Shown in pieces: positions 45,212 to 55,037 of a stretch of 64,000 bases of DNA (positions within the stretch are counted from its first letter, which is position 1; each line of letters begins with the position of its first letter). Made by a program: the position numbers and the translations under genes. Below the pieces are notes generated by a model. The model saw nothing but the letters and a program-made list of their open reading frames with translations, ran no database searches and was not told where the DNA came from. The stretch comes from Candidatus Zixiibacteriota bacterium (GTDB lineage Bacteria; Zixibacteria; MSB-5A5; GN15; JACZUZ01), in assembly GCA_024280835.1 (NCBI GenBank), contig JAJRPJ010000016.1, forward strand, positions 1-64,000. The letters are read 5' to 3'.

Positions 45212-47245
45212 ATGAGTTTTTCTAATCCAACAGACACACGTCCCTCATTGAACGTTGTCCAAAAAACATTACGTCTATGCTCACTCTTGGCGTTGATGAT
45301 TTCTTTGGTACAGCTAAGTCCAACGACAGCTAATGCTCAGAATCCTGACATTGGCACATTCATGCAAATCGGTAGCTCTGGTATGACGGGAGTGGATTGG
45401 GAAACTGGCGAGATGTATTTCACTTCGGGTATGAGTGGCAAGACTCAGGTTTATCGTCACATGGGCGATAATGAATGGCCTTGGCAGTTGAGCTTATTCG
45501 AAGATGGCATCAATAGTTTCTATCTTTCAGAATCAGGACGTTGGGGAATTATTCGCGCTTCGGTGGGTGGTTCGGAGCAGGGTCAATTGTATTTGATGGA
45601 TATGCGTGATGGGGCGATTGATACTCTGACACAAACGGAGCTTGATACTACCTTTGTTGCGGTGATTGATTCGAGCGGCGGTAGGTTTGACACTACTTCG
45701 GTGAAAATTACAACCCGTCCGAGAAAGCTTCAATACGGTTCGGTGATTTGGGATCACGATGACGAGAATATTTTCTTCCGTTCGGATTTTGATTCGTCGG
45801 GGAATTACCAAGTCTACAAAATGAACATCAAGACCCGTGTGAAGACGAAAATCTTTGATTCTCCTTACTATGACATTCCTGCGGGATTGACACCTGATGG
45901 GAAGAAATTATTTGTTTATGCTTTGCAGGGTAATCCTGATAATGATTTGCACTTGGTGGATCTGAAAACTTTGGCAGTTGACACATTGTCATCAGATAGT
46001 GGTGGCGAGTTTAATTACTTCAATCCGTTTTTGATGCCTGACGGTAAGACTGTTTATATGATTTCCAATTACAACGAAGATGGTATGCCGCGAGTTGCGA
46101 AGATGACACTAGGCAGTCCTGACTTGGAATACGTAGAGGATTGGATTGACCCAAAGTGGGCGGTTGATGATATCGGTTTTTCACGTGACTACAAGTATAT
46201 GTACGCGGTTGTCAACGAAGAGGGTTACAAGCGTTTGCGTATTCGTAATTTGGAAACGGGCAAAGACGCTCCTCAAGCGCCGTTGGATGGCATGTTCGGT
46301 TCGCCGCAGTTTGACAAGGACGGAAACATCTACTTCACGTTCAGCGGCCCGACCTATGCGCCTGATGTTTGGAAGTTTAGTTTGGTGACAAAAGAGTTAA
46401 AGAAGTTATCCAAGACAATGTATGCGGGTATTAACCGTGAGATTTTTTCTGATCCACAGTTGGTTAAATTCAAAAGTTTTGATGGCCTAGAAATTCCTGC
46501 GTTTTTGTATTTGCCGCCGAATTACAAGAAGGGTGATAAGATTCCGTTCTTGATCAACGCTCATGGTGGTCCAGAAGGTCAATCGCAGGCGAGTTTTGCG
46601 CGTAGTTTCCAGTATTTTGCGCTTAGTGGCTATGGATTATTGCGTGTTAATCCACGTGGCAGCTCGGGTTATGGTAAAGAGTTTATGGGGCTTGATGATT
46701 ACAAGAACCGTCTTAACTCGCTCAAAGATTACAAAGCCGCTGTTGAATGGCTGATTGAAGAGAATTACACGGAGACGGGCAAGATTGGTATCTACGGTGG
46801 CTCTTATGGCGGCTATGTGACTTTGGGTATGATTACTGAATACCCTGAGATGTTCTCTGCGGCGATTGATATTGTCGGTATCTCAAATTTTGTGAGTTTT
46901 CTGGAGAACACTGCGCCTTCGAGACGTGGTGTGCGCGAGGTTGAATACGGCCCGCTTTCTGACAGACCATTCTTGGAGTCTATTTCTCCCCTCAATAAAG
47001 CCGACCGAGTTAGAACACCTTTGTTGGTGATTCATGGTGAGAATGATCCGCGCGTGCCAGTTGGCGAGGCGCGTCAGATGTTAGCGGCTGTGGCTAAGAA
47101 CGGTACACCAGTTGACAGTTTGATTTTCCCCGATGAGGGTCATGGCGCATCGAAGCGTGTGAATGTTATCGCACAGTATCGTAAGATGGTTGATTTCTTT
47201 GATACGTATTTGAAGGGTGTTAAGGTTAAGAAATCGGAAAAGTAA
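45212..47245 (+). CDS. Exported S9-family prolyl oligopeptidase
   Basis: About 677 residues from ATG 45212, with GGAG about 8 nt upstream. A signal peptide (about residues 18-45) is followed by a TolB/PD40-like beta-propeller with LTPDGKKLFVYAL and LMPDGKTVYMI. The alpha/beta-hydrolase domain has the nucleophile in GGSYGGY (Ser about 531), Asp in HGENDPRVP and His in DEGHG. It cleaves peptides, typically acyl-aminoacyl or dipeptidyl type. Exported, so it probably degrades peptides in the periplasm or outside. Confidence 0.92.
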   Translation: MSFSNPTDTRPSLNVVQKTLRLCSLLALMISLVQLSPTTANAQNPDIGTFMQIGSSGMTGVDWETGEMYFTSGMSGKTQVYRHMGDNEWPWQLSLFEDGINSFYLSESGRWGIIRASVGGSEQGQLYLMDMRDGAIDTLTQTELDTTFVAVIDSSGGRFDTTSVKITTRPRKLQYGSVIWDHDDENIFFRSDFDSSGNYQVYKMNIKTRVKTKIFDSPYYDIPAGLTPDGKKLFVYALQGNPDNDLHLVDLKTLAVDTLSSDSGGEFNYFNPFLMPDGKTVYMISNYNEDGMPRVAKMTLGSPDLEYVEDWIDPKWAVDDIGFSRDYKYMYAVVNEEGYKRLRIRNLETGKDAPQAPLDGMFGSPQFDKDGNIYFTFSGPTYAPDVWKFSLVTKELKKLSKTMYAGINREIFSDPQLVKFKSFDGLEIPAFLYLPPNYKKGDKIPFLINAHGGPEGQSQASFARSFQYFALSGYGLLRVNPRGSSGYGKEFMGLDDYKNRLNSLKDYKAAVEWLIEENYTETGKIGIYGGSYGGYVTLGMITEYPEMFSAAIDIVGISNFVSFLENTAPSRRGVREVEYGPLSDRPFLESISPLNKADRVRTPLLVIHGENDPRVPVGEARQMLAAVAKNGTPVDSLIFPDEGHGASKRVNVIAQYRKMVDFFDTYLKGVKVKKSEK

Positions 47246-47280
47246 GGCTTTCGGGCGTCGGTCTATTTTGCTCTAGCTTC

Positions 47281-48555
47281 TTAAAGCGAAAAGACGATTT
47301 GCATAAACTCGGTATTTAGAGCCGAAGCAGCTGGGTCTAAGTTTCGGTTGGCTTTGTCGTAGCGGATGTCGATTCTGCGCAGTAGCCAGCCAGTGGTTGA
47401 TGATTCCGCTGGTAGGCGCCCTGACGCCTCTAGCCAATCAAGGATTCCGCGTAGTCGGAAACCGTAGCCATCGGCGCTAAGTCTGCTTCTGAGGAAGCCC
47501 AAATCGTCGAGTATACCAATTCGATAGTAGAAAGCTCCCAATAGGCCTAGCTCTACTCCATGATGTTCGGTAGGGTTTTTTATTGTTGGGTTTGTTACAA
47601 CATCGATCTCCTTCTGCTCTTTTGCGTAACGAACAGAGAAGTATGTAATTGCGTTCTTGGAAAGTCTTGCAGTAACAGAAGCGCCGAAGATTTCAAACTT
47701 TGGCGGCTCAATCTCTATAGCTCGAGAGATACCTGAAGGCACAGTATCAGGAGCGCTTATCAACCGAACATTGTTCGAGCCACCAATCGACTTAATGTAG
47801 CCTAGCGCTGGTGTCAAAGAAACCGACCACCTCTGGGAGGTTTTCTGTCCGATACCGACTCCCTGTTGGTCAAACCTGATTGTGATTTCACCATATGCGC
47901 CTATTGAAGTAGCCTTGGCCGCTACCTCACGAAAAAAAGAAACGGCGCTTGAACCAGTAATGCTGATGTATTTTTGTTTGTGGCTCTGAGTTCTAACACC
48001 AAAACCTACTCTCGCGAAGTATTCTAAGCCGACACTTGCAGTGTAGTTGTCAACTTCATCAAACGGCTCAATTGCACCGGTTATTGTCCCATCTGGCTCT
48101 CTTAGCTCGGATATCCCAAAATCTAGCCTAGTCCGTGCGAAAGCAGCAGACACTGATATTCTGAGAGGCCTGTGTGTTTCATTCGCAGAGAGTGTGCGGC
48201 TGAGGCCGATACTACCGCCAAAAGTTTTTAGTTTGATGTCATCACCAAACCCCTTAAACCAATTTCTCGAATTGGGCGCTGTCACTGCTAATATGTGGTC
48301 GAGATGAAAAACTCCTTGCGCTCCAGGGTTGTGAAAGGCGGTGTTTTCATCGACGTCTGTCACGTATGCGCCACCCATTCCGTTGGAGGCGGCGGTATGG
48401 TTCATCAGTAAAGTTGGAAAGAGGATGGAACCGACTTTTACTTGTCCAATTACCTCTTGGGGCACAAGTAGGAAAATACAAGACGCACATATTGAGAGAA
48501 TTAGGGTGCTACAGTTTCTTCTAATAGGCTTGATACTATCGATGTTAATCAGCAT
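47281..48555 (-). CDS. PorV/PorQ-like outer membrane beta-barrel
   Basis: 424 residues with a signal peptide (about residues 15-38). The N-terminal motif AASNGMGGAYVTDVDENTAFHN matches the PorV/PorQ/UPF0164 family. Alternating amphipathic strands continue to the C-terminal FMQIVFSL, which ends in the hydrophobic pattern of barrel proteins. PorV/PorQ proteins support type IX secretion in Bacteroidota; related barrels elsewhere have no known role. Convergent with the S9 peptidase gene. Confidence 0.75.
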   Translation of the reverse strand: MLINIDSIKPIRRNCSTLILSICASCIFLLVPQEVIGQVKVGSILFPTLLMNHTAASNGMGGAYVTDVDENTAFHNPGAQGVFHLDHILAVTAPNSRNWFKGFGDDIKLKTFGGSIGLSRTLSANETHRPLRISVSAAFARTRLDFGISELREPDGTITGAIEPFDEVDNYTASVGLEYFARVGFGVRTQSHKQKYISITGSSAVSFFREVAAKATSIGAYGEITIRFDQQGVGIGQKTSQRWSVSLTPALGYIKSIGGSNNVRLISAPDTVPSGISRAIEIEPPKFEIFGASVTARLSKNAITYFSVRYAKEQKEIDVVTNPTIKNPTEHHGVELGLLGAFYYRIGILDDLGFLRSRLSADGYGFRLRGILDWLEASGRLPAESSTTGWLLRRIDIRYDKANRNLDPAASALNTEFMQIVFSL

Positions 48556-48611
48556 TGGCTAGGGTCTCCAGATTACTTAGACAGCATCGATTTCTTTACG
48601 AATCAATTTCT

Positions 48612-49376
48612 TCAAACTATGTTCATGACTTCGTTGCCAAGTTTCTTGAGCGCCTCGGCATCGTCGAAGTTTACTCTTAGGGGTGAAATTGAGACTATCC
48701 CCTGTTTGGTGACTGAGTAGTCGGTGCCTTCTATTTCGGTCCAGTCGGGCTCTCCGGCTATCCAGTAATAGGGCTGGCCGCGGGGATCTGTTTTTTCGAT
48801 GACGATGTCGTTGAAGACACGACGACCAAGGCGAGTGAATTGATATTTTTGGTATGGCTCGCCATTCGAATTGGGGAAATTAATATTCAGGAATGTCTGG
48901 GGCGCTATGTTCAGGCTTGGCATAATTTCGACAAAGCGAGCAATGAAGCCTGCGCAGTGTTTGAGCGTTGTTTCTAGGTGTAAAGTTTCAGCCCCAGTGA
49001 TTAACGAACAGGCGATACTCGGGATACCAAGTATGGAGCCCTCAATCGCCGCTGCGACGGTTCCTGAATAGGTTACATCTTCCCCCATGTTCTGACCGTG
49101 GTTGATGCCTGAGATTAGCAAATCAGGCTTGTTCTCTTTATAGAGGGCGTTGTAGGCCAAGAGGACGCTGTCTGTGGGGGTTCCATCACAGGCCCAGCGG
49201 TTTTCACCGCGATTTAGGAGGCGTAGTGGCCTTGAGAGTGATAATGAGTGTGAGGAGGCTGATTGTTCGCGATCCGGAGCGCAGAGCAATATTTCATGAT
49301 CAAGGCGCAGTCGCTCCTCAAGGCGGAGAATGCCAAGGGCGTTGATGCCATCGTCGTTAGTTACGAAAATTCTCAT
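48612..49376 (-). CDS. surE: 5'/3'-nucleotidase SurE
   Basis: 254 residues, normal length. The N-terminal metal site IFVTNDDGINA (Asp8, Asp9), CAPDREQSASSHS, GTPTDSVLL, and SGINHGQNMGEDVTYSGTVAAA are all SurE hallmarks. SurE removes phosphate from nucleoside monophosphates and is often linked to stress survival. It is followed on the same strand by no gene, and its upstream side holds a palindromic repeat and a glycosyltransferase gene. Confidence 0.97.
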   Translation of the reverse strand: MRIFVTNDDGINALGILRLEERLRLDHEILLCAPDREQSASSHSLSLSRPLRLLNRGENRWACDGTPTDSVLLAYNALYKENKPDLLISGINHGQNMGEDVTYSGTVAAAIEGSILGIPSIACSLITGAETLHLETTLKHCAGFIARFVEIMPSLNIAPQTFLNINFPNSNGEPYQKYQFTRLGRRVFNDIVIEKTDPRGQPYYWIAGEPDWTEIEGTDYSVTKQGIVSISPLRVNFDDAEALKKLGNEVMNIV

Positions 49377-49478
49377 ATAAGCAGGATATGGTTTCTGCGG
49401 TTGGCAGTCAAACTCCTGATATCACATCCAGCACAACATCCTACAACATCGGCCACATTGTCCTTCGGTAGAGGACGT

Positions 49479-49523
49479 GTCGGGTCACAATTTTCAAAAA
49501 GCGAAAACCAAGACCCGACACAA
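49479..49523. repeat. 45-bp palindromic repeat, copy 2
   Basis: Outer arms GTGTCGGGTC/GACCCGACAC are identical to copy 1 at 15376-15420, as is the CACAATTTTC that follows. The loop differs (aaaaag against gtaaaa). It lies in the gap between the GT2 gene and surE. Confidence 0.9.
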
Positions 49524-49557
49524 CTGATGCGAGTTTTGTTCAGCAGGGCGTTTGCGT

Positions 49558-50277
49558 CTAGTACCACAGTCTCCGCCAAAAGAGACCGATGAAATTCACT
49601 ATTACCGCCAAGGGATTGATATTGGATTGAGAATCGTTGTAAATAACTTTGATTTGTACTTCTTCGATTTTCGCGCCGCAAGCACCGAGCATAAAGAGAG
49701 TTTCTGACTCGTACATGAAGCGGTTGGACTCCGCTGGAGCGTATTTCAATAACGACAGCGGCAACAAGCGGAAGCCACATTGCGAGTCACGAACACGAGC
49801 TCCTGAGAAAATCGAAATCAGGAGTGAAGAGAGATTGTTTGAGAACTGCCTAGGCCAGGGCATTGAGCCTGAACGGAAGTCTCGACAGCCTAATAAGAGG
49901 GCTTCTGGCGCTTTACGGTTTCGATTGAGAAACTTGGGGATGTCTTCCGGGGCGTGCTGTAAATCAGAATCAATGGCCAAGACATAGTGGTAATTATGGC
50001 GCTGCGCCCAGCGGAAGCCAGTTTTCAGGGCGGCGCCTTTGCCACGATTTTCCTTGAGATTCAGTGATTTGATTTTCTCTCGACTCACAAATTCAACTGA
50101 AGAATCTGAACTGCCATCGTCGATAATCAACAGGTGACGCACACCGCAAACTGTATCTATCCGCTGAATAAGTTCAGGGAGACTTTTTTCGGCGTTATAG
50201 ACCGGACAAAGCAAAAGTGTCTCAGTGTCTTGTGAAATATTCTCTGAGTGTCTTCCCGCTTTGGCGTTTTCGTCCAT
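49558..50277 (-). CDS. Glycosyltransferase family 2, polyprenol-phosphate-sugar synthase-like
   Basis: 239 residues. GT-A motifs: LLLCPVYNAEKS, IIDDGSSDSS, KENRGKGAALKTGF, AIDSDLQHAPEDIP (DxD), LLGCRDFRS and SQCGFRL. The C-terminus ends in one hydrophobic stretch (NPLAVIVNFIGLFW), so it is probably attached to the membrane. It makes polyprenyl-phosphate sugar, perhaps supplying surface glycans. The tRNA-Pro gene lies just upstream on the same strand. Confidence 0.88.
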   Translation of the reverse strand: MDENAKAGRHSENISQDTETLLLCPVYNAEKSLPELIQRIDTVCGVRHLLIIDDGSSDSSVEFVSREKIKSLNLKENRGKGAALKTGFRWAQRHNYHYVLAIDSDLQHAPEDIPKFLNRNRKAPEALLLGCRDFRSGSMPWPRQFSNNLSSLLISIFSGARVRDSQCGFRLLPLSLLKYAPAESNRFMYESETLFMLGACGAKIEEVQIKVIYNDSQSNINPLAVIVNFIGLFWRRLWY

Positions 50278-50340
50278 GAGCTGTTGGTATGATTTGGATT
50301 AGTATACTAGAACGACAAGACAATCACCAAGAGACATATA

Positions 50341-50417
50341 TGGTCGGAACGAGCAGATTTGAACTGCCGACCTCTCCCACCCCAAGGGAGTGCGCTACCG
50401 AACTGCGCCACGTTCCG
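50341..50417 (-). tRNA. tRNA-Pro (anticodon GGG)
   Basis: A 77-nt cloverleaf fits: acceptor stem CGGAACG/CGTTCCG, D stem GCGC/GCGC, anticodon stem CTCCC/GGGAG with loop TTGGGGT (anticodon GGG), T loop TTCAAAT and an encoded CCA end. It reads proline codons CCC and CCU. Confidence 0.96.
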
Positions 50418-50461
50418 AACTATGCTGGATACTAGGTTACTGGTGAATGATTTCTTGAACC

Positions 50462-50821
50462 TTAGAATTCAAGAATGTTCAGCGCTTCTTCGGCCTCTTT
50501 GCGAATCTCGGCCAGAGTGGTTTTGACACGGGCTTCGGTTATCAGCATGCGCTTCTCGGGGGTTGATTTCAGTGAGCGTAGACGGGTGCGAGCGCCCTCA
50601 ATTGTGTAGTTCTCCGTATAGAGCAAGCTCTTGATACGGTTGACCATTTCGATGTCTTTTTTCTGATAGGCGCGATTACCGCCGCGATTCTTTTTGGGAT
50701 GCAAAGAAGGAAATTCTTTTTCCCAAAACCGGAGCACATAGGCCTCAAGGTCAGTCATTTGCGCAACTTCACTAATTGAATAGTAGAGTTTTTCTTCGAT
50801 TGCTTTTGACGTTCGGGCCAT
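50462..50821 (-). CDS. MerR-family transcriptional regulator
   Basis: 119 residues. A winged helix-turn-helix starts at YYSISEVAQMTDLEAYVLRFWEKEFP, and the wing has NRAYQKKDIEMVNRIKSLLY. The second helical region (TIEGARTRLRSLK) and a short C-terminal helix leave no ligand-binding domain. Such short MerR-like proteins commonly sit near ribosomal loci and tRNA genes in many phyla. It is encoded 62 bases downstream of gpsA and upstream of tRNA-Pro. Confidence 0.92.
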   Translation of the reverse strand: MARTSKAIEEKLYYSISEVAQMTDLEAYVLRFWEKEFPSLHPKKNRGGNRAYQKKDIEMVNRIKSLLYTENYTIEGARTRLRSLKSTPEKRMLITEARVKTTLAEIRKEAEEALNILEF

Positions 50822-50883
50822 GGTCTACTCCTTTATTTTTGCGAGAGAATTGTGTCTAGAATAAGCTCTTAAAAAAATCAGCC

Positions 50884-51885
50884 TTAAGTCCAGCGCTCTT
50901 TTTTGAGCGAGCGTGACATCAGGCGCCGCACCGCTTCTCGCGGCTCTTTGCCTTCGAAGAGTGTTAAGTACACTTCTTCGGTAATAGGTGTTTCGACATC
51001 AAGTTCGCGAGCTAGGCCACGCAAACCGACGCAAGTGTCGACTCCTTCGGCAACCATTTCCATTGATGATAATACATCTGGCAACGAGACGCCAGAGCCG
51101 ATCTGTTCTCCGACATGGCGATTGCGGCTATGTTTTGAAAAACAAGTTGTTACTAGGTCACCCAAGCCAGAGAGTCCAGAAAAAGTCAGAGGGTCGGCGC
51201 CAAGACGAGCGCCTAGGCGCGACATTTCCGCGAGACCACGTGTCACTAGCGCTCCTTGGACATTGTCACCAAGTCCGAGGGAGCGTGAAATCCCACTGGC
51301 GATGGCGATGATGTTCTTGACAGCGCCACCAAGCTCAACACCAACTACGTCAGTTGTGTGATAGACACGGAAGACATCGGAAGAAAATAGTTCCTGTGTC
51401 CAAATAGAAACACTTTCAGATTTTGAGGCCGCAACCACACTTGTCGGTTGAAAGGAGGCGACTTCTTCGGCATGACTGGGGCCAGAGAGGACACAGATAT
51501 TTTCGGCATTAGCCGCTGAGATTGTTTGCTCTACAACTTGCGACATGCGCCGCTGTGTGCCCTTTTCGATTCCTTTAGCGAGCAGAATATATTTTTGCTC
51601 TGGCTTGACCAATGGCGCGAGTCTCTGCGCCAGAGCTCCTGTCTGTTGCGCAGGCGCGGCAAAGACCAGCGCCTCGGCGCCACTGACAGCGGTTTCCAAG
51701 TCCGCTGAGATATTTATTTCAAGAGGAATGTTCGCTTGGGGAAGTTTCTTGGACTTGCGTTCATCGCGCAGAGATTTCGCTGTAGCGCTACGGTGCGCCC
51801 AGACGGTTACTTCTCTTCCTGCGTGGTGCAAGGCTAGCGCAACTGCTAACCCCCAACTTCCTGCTCCTAGAATCGTGACTCGCAT
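50884..51885 (-). CDS. gpsA: NAD(P)H-dependent glycerol-3-phosphate dehydrogenase
   Basis: 333 residues. The Rossmann start ILGAGSWGLAVA, LAKGIEKGT, VLSGPSHAEEV, GVELGGAVKNIIAIASGI with the catalytic Lys, and SRNRHVGEQIG give an unambiguous GpsA. It reduces dihydroxyacetone phosphate to sn-glycerol-3-phosphate, the phospholipid backbone. It lies 15 bases after the upstream small membrane protein gene and is followed by the MerR gene. Confidence 0.97.
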   Translation of the reverse strand: MRVTILGAGSWGLAVALALHHAGREVTVWAHRSATAKSLRDERKSKKLPQANIPLEINISADLETAVSGAEALVFAAPAQQTGALAQRLAPLVKPEQKYILLAKGIEKGTQRRMSQVVEQTISAANAENICVLSGPSHAEEVASFQPTSVVAASKSESVSIWTQELFSSDVFRVYHTTDVVGVELGGAVKNIIAIASGISRSLGLGDNVQGALVTRGLAEMSRLGARLGADPLTFSGLSGLGDLVTTCFSKHSRNRHVGEQIGSGVSLPDVLSSMEMVAEGVDTCVGLRGLARELDVETPITEEVYLTLFEGKEPREAVRRLMSRSLKKERWT

Positions 51886-51900
51886 AAGGTTTTGAACTTG

Positions 51901-52347
51901 TTACTCGCTGCCAACAGTTGAGTCACTGTGCTTCATTTCAGGGCTGGTCAACGAATCGCCACCCATTGACTCTAATCCATCTGCGCCTGGGACCATCATC
52001 TGTAGAGCTTCGAGAACTTTTACGGCATCATCGGCTGAGAGTGAGTCGACTGAACCAATACCCATCAAAGTTTCGCTGGCGTTTTTAATTGCCGCTTGTG
52101 AAACCCAACCCGAATCAAAGGCAGTCATTGCCCCTGAGAAAAGCTCTTCAATCTGTTCAGTCGTGTATCCTGGCGGATTGAGAGTGGTGATCTTTGTTTC
52201 AAGTTCAGCAAAACTAGTCAACATCTTTTCGCGGAGCATTCCAGGGAGATACATAAACGATATTACGGTGATAACAAGTACGACTCCAATGAGGATTATG
52301 CTAATGAGGCAGCCTTTGGACATTTTCTTTTTTGGGGCATCGGTCAT
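51901..52347 (-). CDS. Small single-pass membrane protein of unknown function
   Basis: 148 residues. A basic N-terminus is followed by one transmembrane helix (GCLISIILIGVVLVITVISFMYL, given in part: residues 12-34). The rest is a helical, acidic, periplasmic or cytoplasmic domain with no recognised motif. It precedes gpsA by 15 bases, so it is in the same operon. Function unknown. Confidence 0.7.
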   Translation of the reverse strand: MTDAPKKKMSKGCLISIILIGVVLVITVISFMYLPGMLREKMLTSFAELETKITTLNPPGYTTEQIEELFSGAMTAFDSGWVSQAAIKNASETLMGIGSVDSLSADDAVKVLEALQMMVPGADGLESMGGDSLTSPEMKHSDSTVGSE

Positions 52348-52510
52348 GATAATATCTCGTTCCTTTAAGTTACTTCAATCCTTGAAGTGGTCATCAATTG
52401 GTTTCGTGCTACCTAGTTTCGTTCTACCTTTTTACAATAACGCCGTTTGTTCTCTCTGGCAAGTGGTGACAAAGAGTGTGTCTAAGAAAGTGTGTCCAAA
52501 AAACGTGAAT

Positions 52511-52543
52511 GCAAAAAAAGGGGAGCCAAAACTGGCTCCCCTT
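52511..52543 (-). terminator. Intrinsic terminator of the ribosomal protein operon
   Basis: Stem AAGGGGAGCC (52518-52527) with GGCTCCCCTT (52534-52543), loop AAAACT, and on the minus strand a run of seven T. It lies 86 bases after the rplQ stop and closes the ribosomal block. Confidence 0.92.
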
Positions 52544-52628
52544 CGTCAAACTTAATTGATCGCTATTGTAGACTAATCAGTCGGTGACTGACTACTGGTC
52601 AGCGACTAACTAACTGGTCAGTGACTGA

Positions 52629-53060
52629 TTATTCAGCGGCGGCTTCTTTTTTGGGAGCGGCCTTTTTCTTCTTCTTGGTCTTCTCTGGCTCTTCTTCAAC
52701 TGGACGAGGAGTCAACAATTCGACAACCGAAATAATTGCCGCATCGCCACGTCTTACCTTTTTCTTGATAACACGAGTATAGCCAGAATTTCTGTCCTGC
52801 AAATTCGGGACAATTTCTGTGAAGAGTTTCTTGTGAATAGCTTTGTCGCGGATTGTCTGGGCCACCTGACGCTGAGCGGCAAGGGTGTCCTTTTTGGCAA
52901 TCGTTATCAATCTATCTGCGAGACGACGTAATTCGGTCGCTTTGGCATGAGTAGTTTCAATCATGCGGTGTGCGAACAATGATGTCGCGAGATTCGCCAG
53001 CAAAGCCTCGCGGTGCGGCTTCGGGCGGCTGAGTTTCTTTACTTTATTCTGATGGCTCAT
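52629..53060 (-). CDS. rplQ: 50S ribosomal protein L17
   Basis: 143 residues from ATG 53060, the usual MSHQNKVKKLSRP start; an upstream ATG at 53090 is less likely. L17 landmarks are HREALLANLATSLF, TTHAKATELRRLADRLI and the C-terminal IISVVEL. An extra Lys/Glu/Ala-rich tail (about 28 residues) extends beyond the usual end. L17 sits near the exit tunnel of the large subunit. It is the last gene of the alpha operon, after rpoA. Confidence 0.97.
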   Translation of the reverse strand: MSHQNKVKKLSRPKPHREALLANLATSLFAHRMIETTHAKATELRRLADRLITIAKKDTLAAQRQVAQTIRDKAIHKKLFTEIVPNLQDRNSGYTRVIKKKVRRGDAAIISVVELLTPRPVEEEPEKTKKKKKAAPKKEAAAE

Positions 53061-53113
53061 AATATATTTACTCGTTACTGTTCGGAACAACTAATAGGCG
53101 TTCCCGATACGGT

Positions 53114-54097
53114 TCAGACTTTTCCGCTCTCCTTAAGATTGTCGATGTCGAGTCCAAAACTGAGCCCTAATTCATCAAGAAGCGCATTCAATTCGTTAAG
53201 AGACTTCCGTCCAAAGTTGCGGAACTTAAGCATTTCGCTTTCGGACTTGGTTATTAATTCTTCTATTGAGTTAATGTTAGCTGCTCGCAAACAATTCGAG
53301 GAGCGAACAGTCAATTCCAGGTCATCGACACGTGTATCGAGGAGCTTACGCAATGGTGTGGTTTCCTCTTCAGGAGCACGCTGCTCTTGTAGTTCTGTTT
53401 CTTCATCAAGATGAATGAACAACTGCAAGTGATCTTTCAACAATTTTGCCGAATGGCAAAGCGCATCTTCTGGAGTGATCGAACCGTCAGTTTCGACTGA
53501 GATCATCAGACGATCATAATCAGTACGCTGTCCTACACGAGTGTTTTCGACATTGTACCAGCAACGAACCACTGGTGAGAAAAGTGAATCAACGAAGATT
53601 GTGTTGGAAGGCACGCCATCGCGACGATTCTGATCGGCGATACAATAACCACGGCCTGCGGCAACATCAATTTCCATTTCATAGGTCACACCATCTTCGG
53701 TGACTTCAGCGATATGCAAGTCACTATTGAGAACTTCAACATCAGAGCCACAGTCAAACATACCTGCGGTGATTTTACCTTTGCCGACTTTCTTGACGGT
53801 AATCGTTGTTAGTTCGTCGCCGTGCATGACGATATGCATTTTCTTAACGTTCAAGATGATGTCAGTGACATCCTCATAGACACCGTCGAGTGAGCCGAAC
53901 TCATGCAAAGCTCCAGTGATACGCACTGAAACTGCGGCAGCGCCCTGAATCGATGAGAGTAAAACGCGACGGAGGGAGTTGCCCAACGTAGCGCCATAAC
54001 CGCGCTCAAGCGGTTCGACGACAAAACGCGACGTATTGGTCGCTTCACTGACGTCTTTGACGACCTGTTCTGGCAAGTGTAGGTTTTTCCATTTCAT
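53114..54097 (-). CDS. rpoA: DNA-directed RNA polymerase subunit alpha
   Basis: 327 residues. The N-terminal dimerisation domain (FVVEPLERGYGATLGNSLRRVLLSS) and the C-terminal domain (SNCLRAANINSIEELITKSESEMLKFRNFGRKSLNE) are joined by an acidic linker (about 225-245). RpoA nucleates polymerase assembly and its C-terminal domain contacts promoter UP elements and activators. It is in the standard position between rpsD and rplQ. Confidence 0.98.
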   Translation of the reverse strand: MKWKNLHLPEQVVKDVSEATNTSRFVVEPLERGYGATLGNSLRRVLLSSIQGAAAVSVRITGALHEFGSLDGVYEDVTDIILNVKKMHIVMHGDELTTITVKKVGKGKITAGMFDCGSDVEVLNSDLHIAEVTEDGVTYEMEIDVAAGRGYCIADQNRRDGVPSNTIFVDSLFSPVVRCWYNVENTRVGQRTDYDRLMISVETDGSITPEDALCHSAKLLKDHLQLFIHLDEETELQEQRAPEEETTPLRKLLDTRVDDLELTVRSSNCLRAANINSIEELITKSESEMLKFRNFGRKSLNELNALLDELGLSFGLDIDNLKESGKV

Positions 54098-54229
54098 TGC
54101 GCTAACATTCCCTTACATCCACAAAGTTCAATTCTATCTATCGGCTGGCGATTCTTGACTCAAAAGCTGTGCGCGTCACAGAGTGAGGCTACAGTCTTGC
54201 AGAGTTGTTCGCTCGTTGCGCCGTAAGTA

Positions 54230-54856
54230 TTACTTAGAGTACAGCTCCACAATCAGCTGTTCGGTTGCGATTACCGGAATCTCCGCACGTGTCGGATACT
54301 CCAACAACTCACCTTCAAGACCAGCTTTGTTTATACGTAACCAAGAGATTAAATCTCCACGCTGATCTTTGAGAGCGCCATGAATCAAGTCCATCTTTTT
54401 GGAACTCTCGTTGACCTTGATGACATCTTTCGGACGTACGAGGAATGAAGGAATATCAACACGTCTGTCATTGACAAGGATATGTCCATGACGGACTAAC
54501 TGCCGAGCAGACTTACGTGACGGTGCGAAACCTAGACGATAGATGATATTGTCGAGGCGCATTTCTAGCAACCGCATCAAGTTTTCACCAGTGATACCAG
54601 GTTTCCTGTCGGCCATTTCAAAGTATCTGTGGAATTGCTTTTCCATCAGACCGTACATGCGACGAACCTTCTGCTTCTCGCGAAGCTGAAGACCATATTC
54701 GGAAACTTTGCGACGCATTCTCTGTCCGTGCTGGCCAGGGGCGTGCGGGCGTCTTTCAAAGGCGCATTTGTCTGAGTAACAGCGCGAACCTTTTAGAAAG
54801 AGCTTCTCGCCTTCTCTGCGGCATAATTTGCAATTCGCGTCTCTATATCTTGCCAT
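54230..54856 (-). CDS. rpsD: 30S ribosomal protein S4
   Basis: 208 residues. The N-terminus carries the zinc-ribbon cysteines (Cys9, Cys12, Cys26, Cys31) of C+ S4 proteins, followed by [18 protein letters not shown] and an S4 RNA-binding domain [27 protein letters not shown]. It initiates 30S assembly and can repress its own operon in some bacteria. A 181-base gap separates it from rpsK, longer than usual. Confidence 0.98.
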   Translation of the reverse strand: MARYRDANCKLCRREGEKLFLKGSRCYSDKCAFERRPHAPGQHGQRMRRKVSEYGLQLREKQKVRRMYGLMEKQFHRYFEMADRKPGITGENLMRLLEMRLDNIIYRLGFAPSRKSARQLVRHGHILVNDRRVDIPSFLVRPKDVIKVNESSKKMDLIHGALKDQRGDLISWLRINKAGLEGELLEYPTRAEIPVIATEQLIVELYSK

Positions 54857-55037
54857 TAACTTCCCTCAAAAATCTATAAAACAGAACTCGTGTGTGTTTT
54901 CTTATTTCTCTATATGTGAGCTTGCTTGTTAATGAAACTCGTAACTGTGTTCAAGCGAAACTTCACCTTCAGAAACCGACATAGCCAATGCCGATACTCT
55001 GTTTATCTTCTTCTGTACTAGTCCTAAGAATCAGTCC

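Noticed and set aside
52573-52633. CRISPR-like repeat array
   Set aside because: Units are short, degenerate and lack unique spacers.
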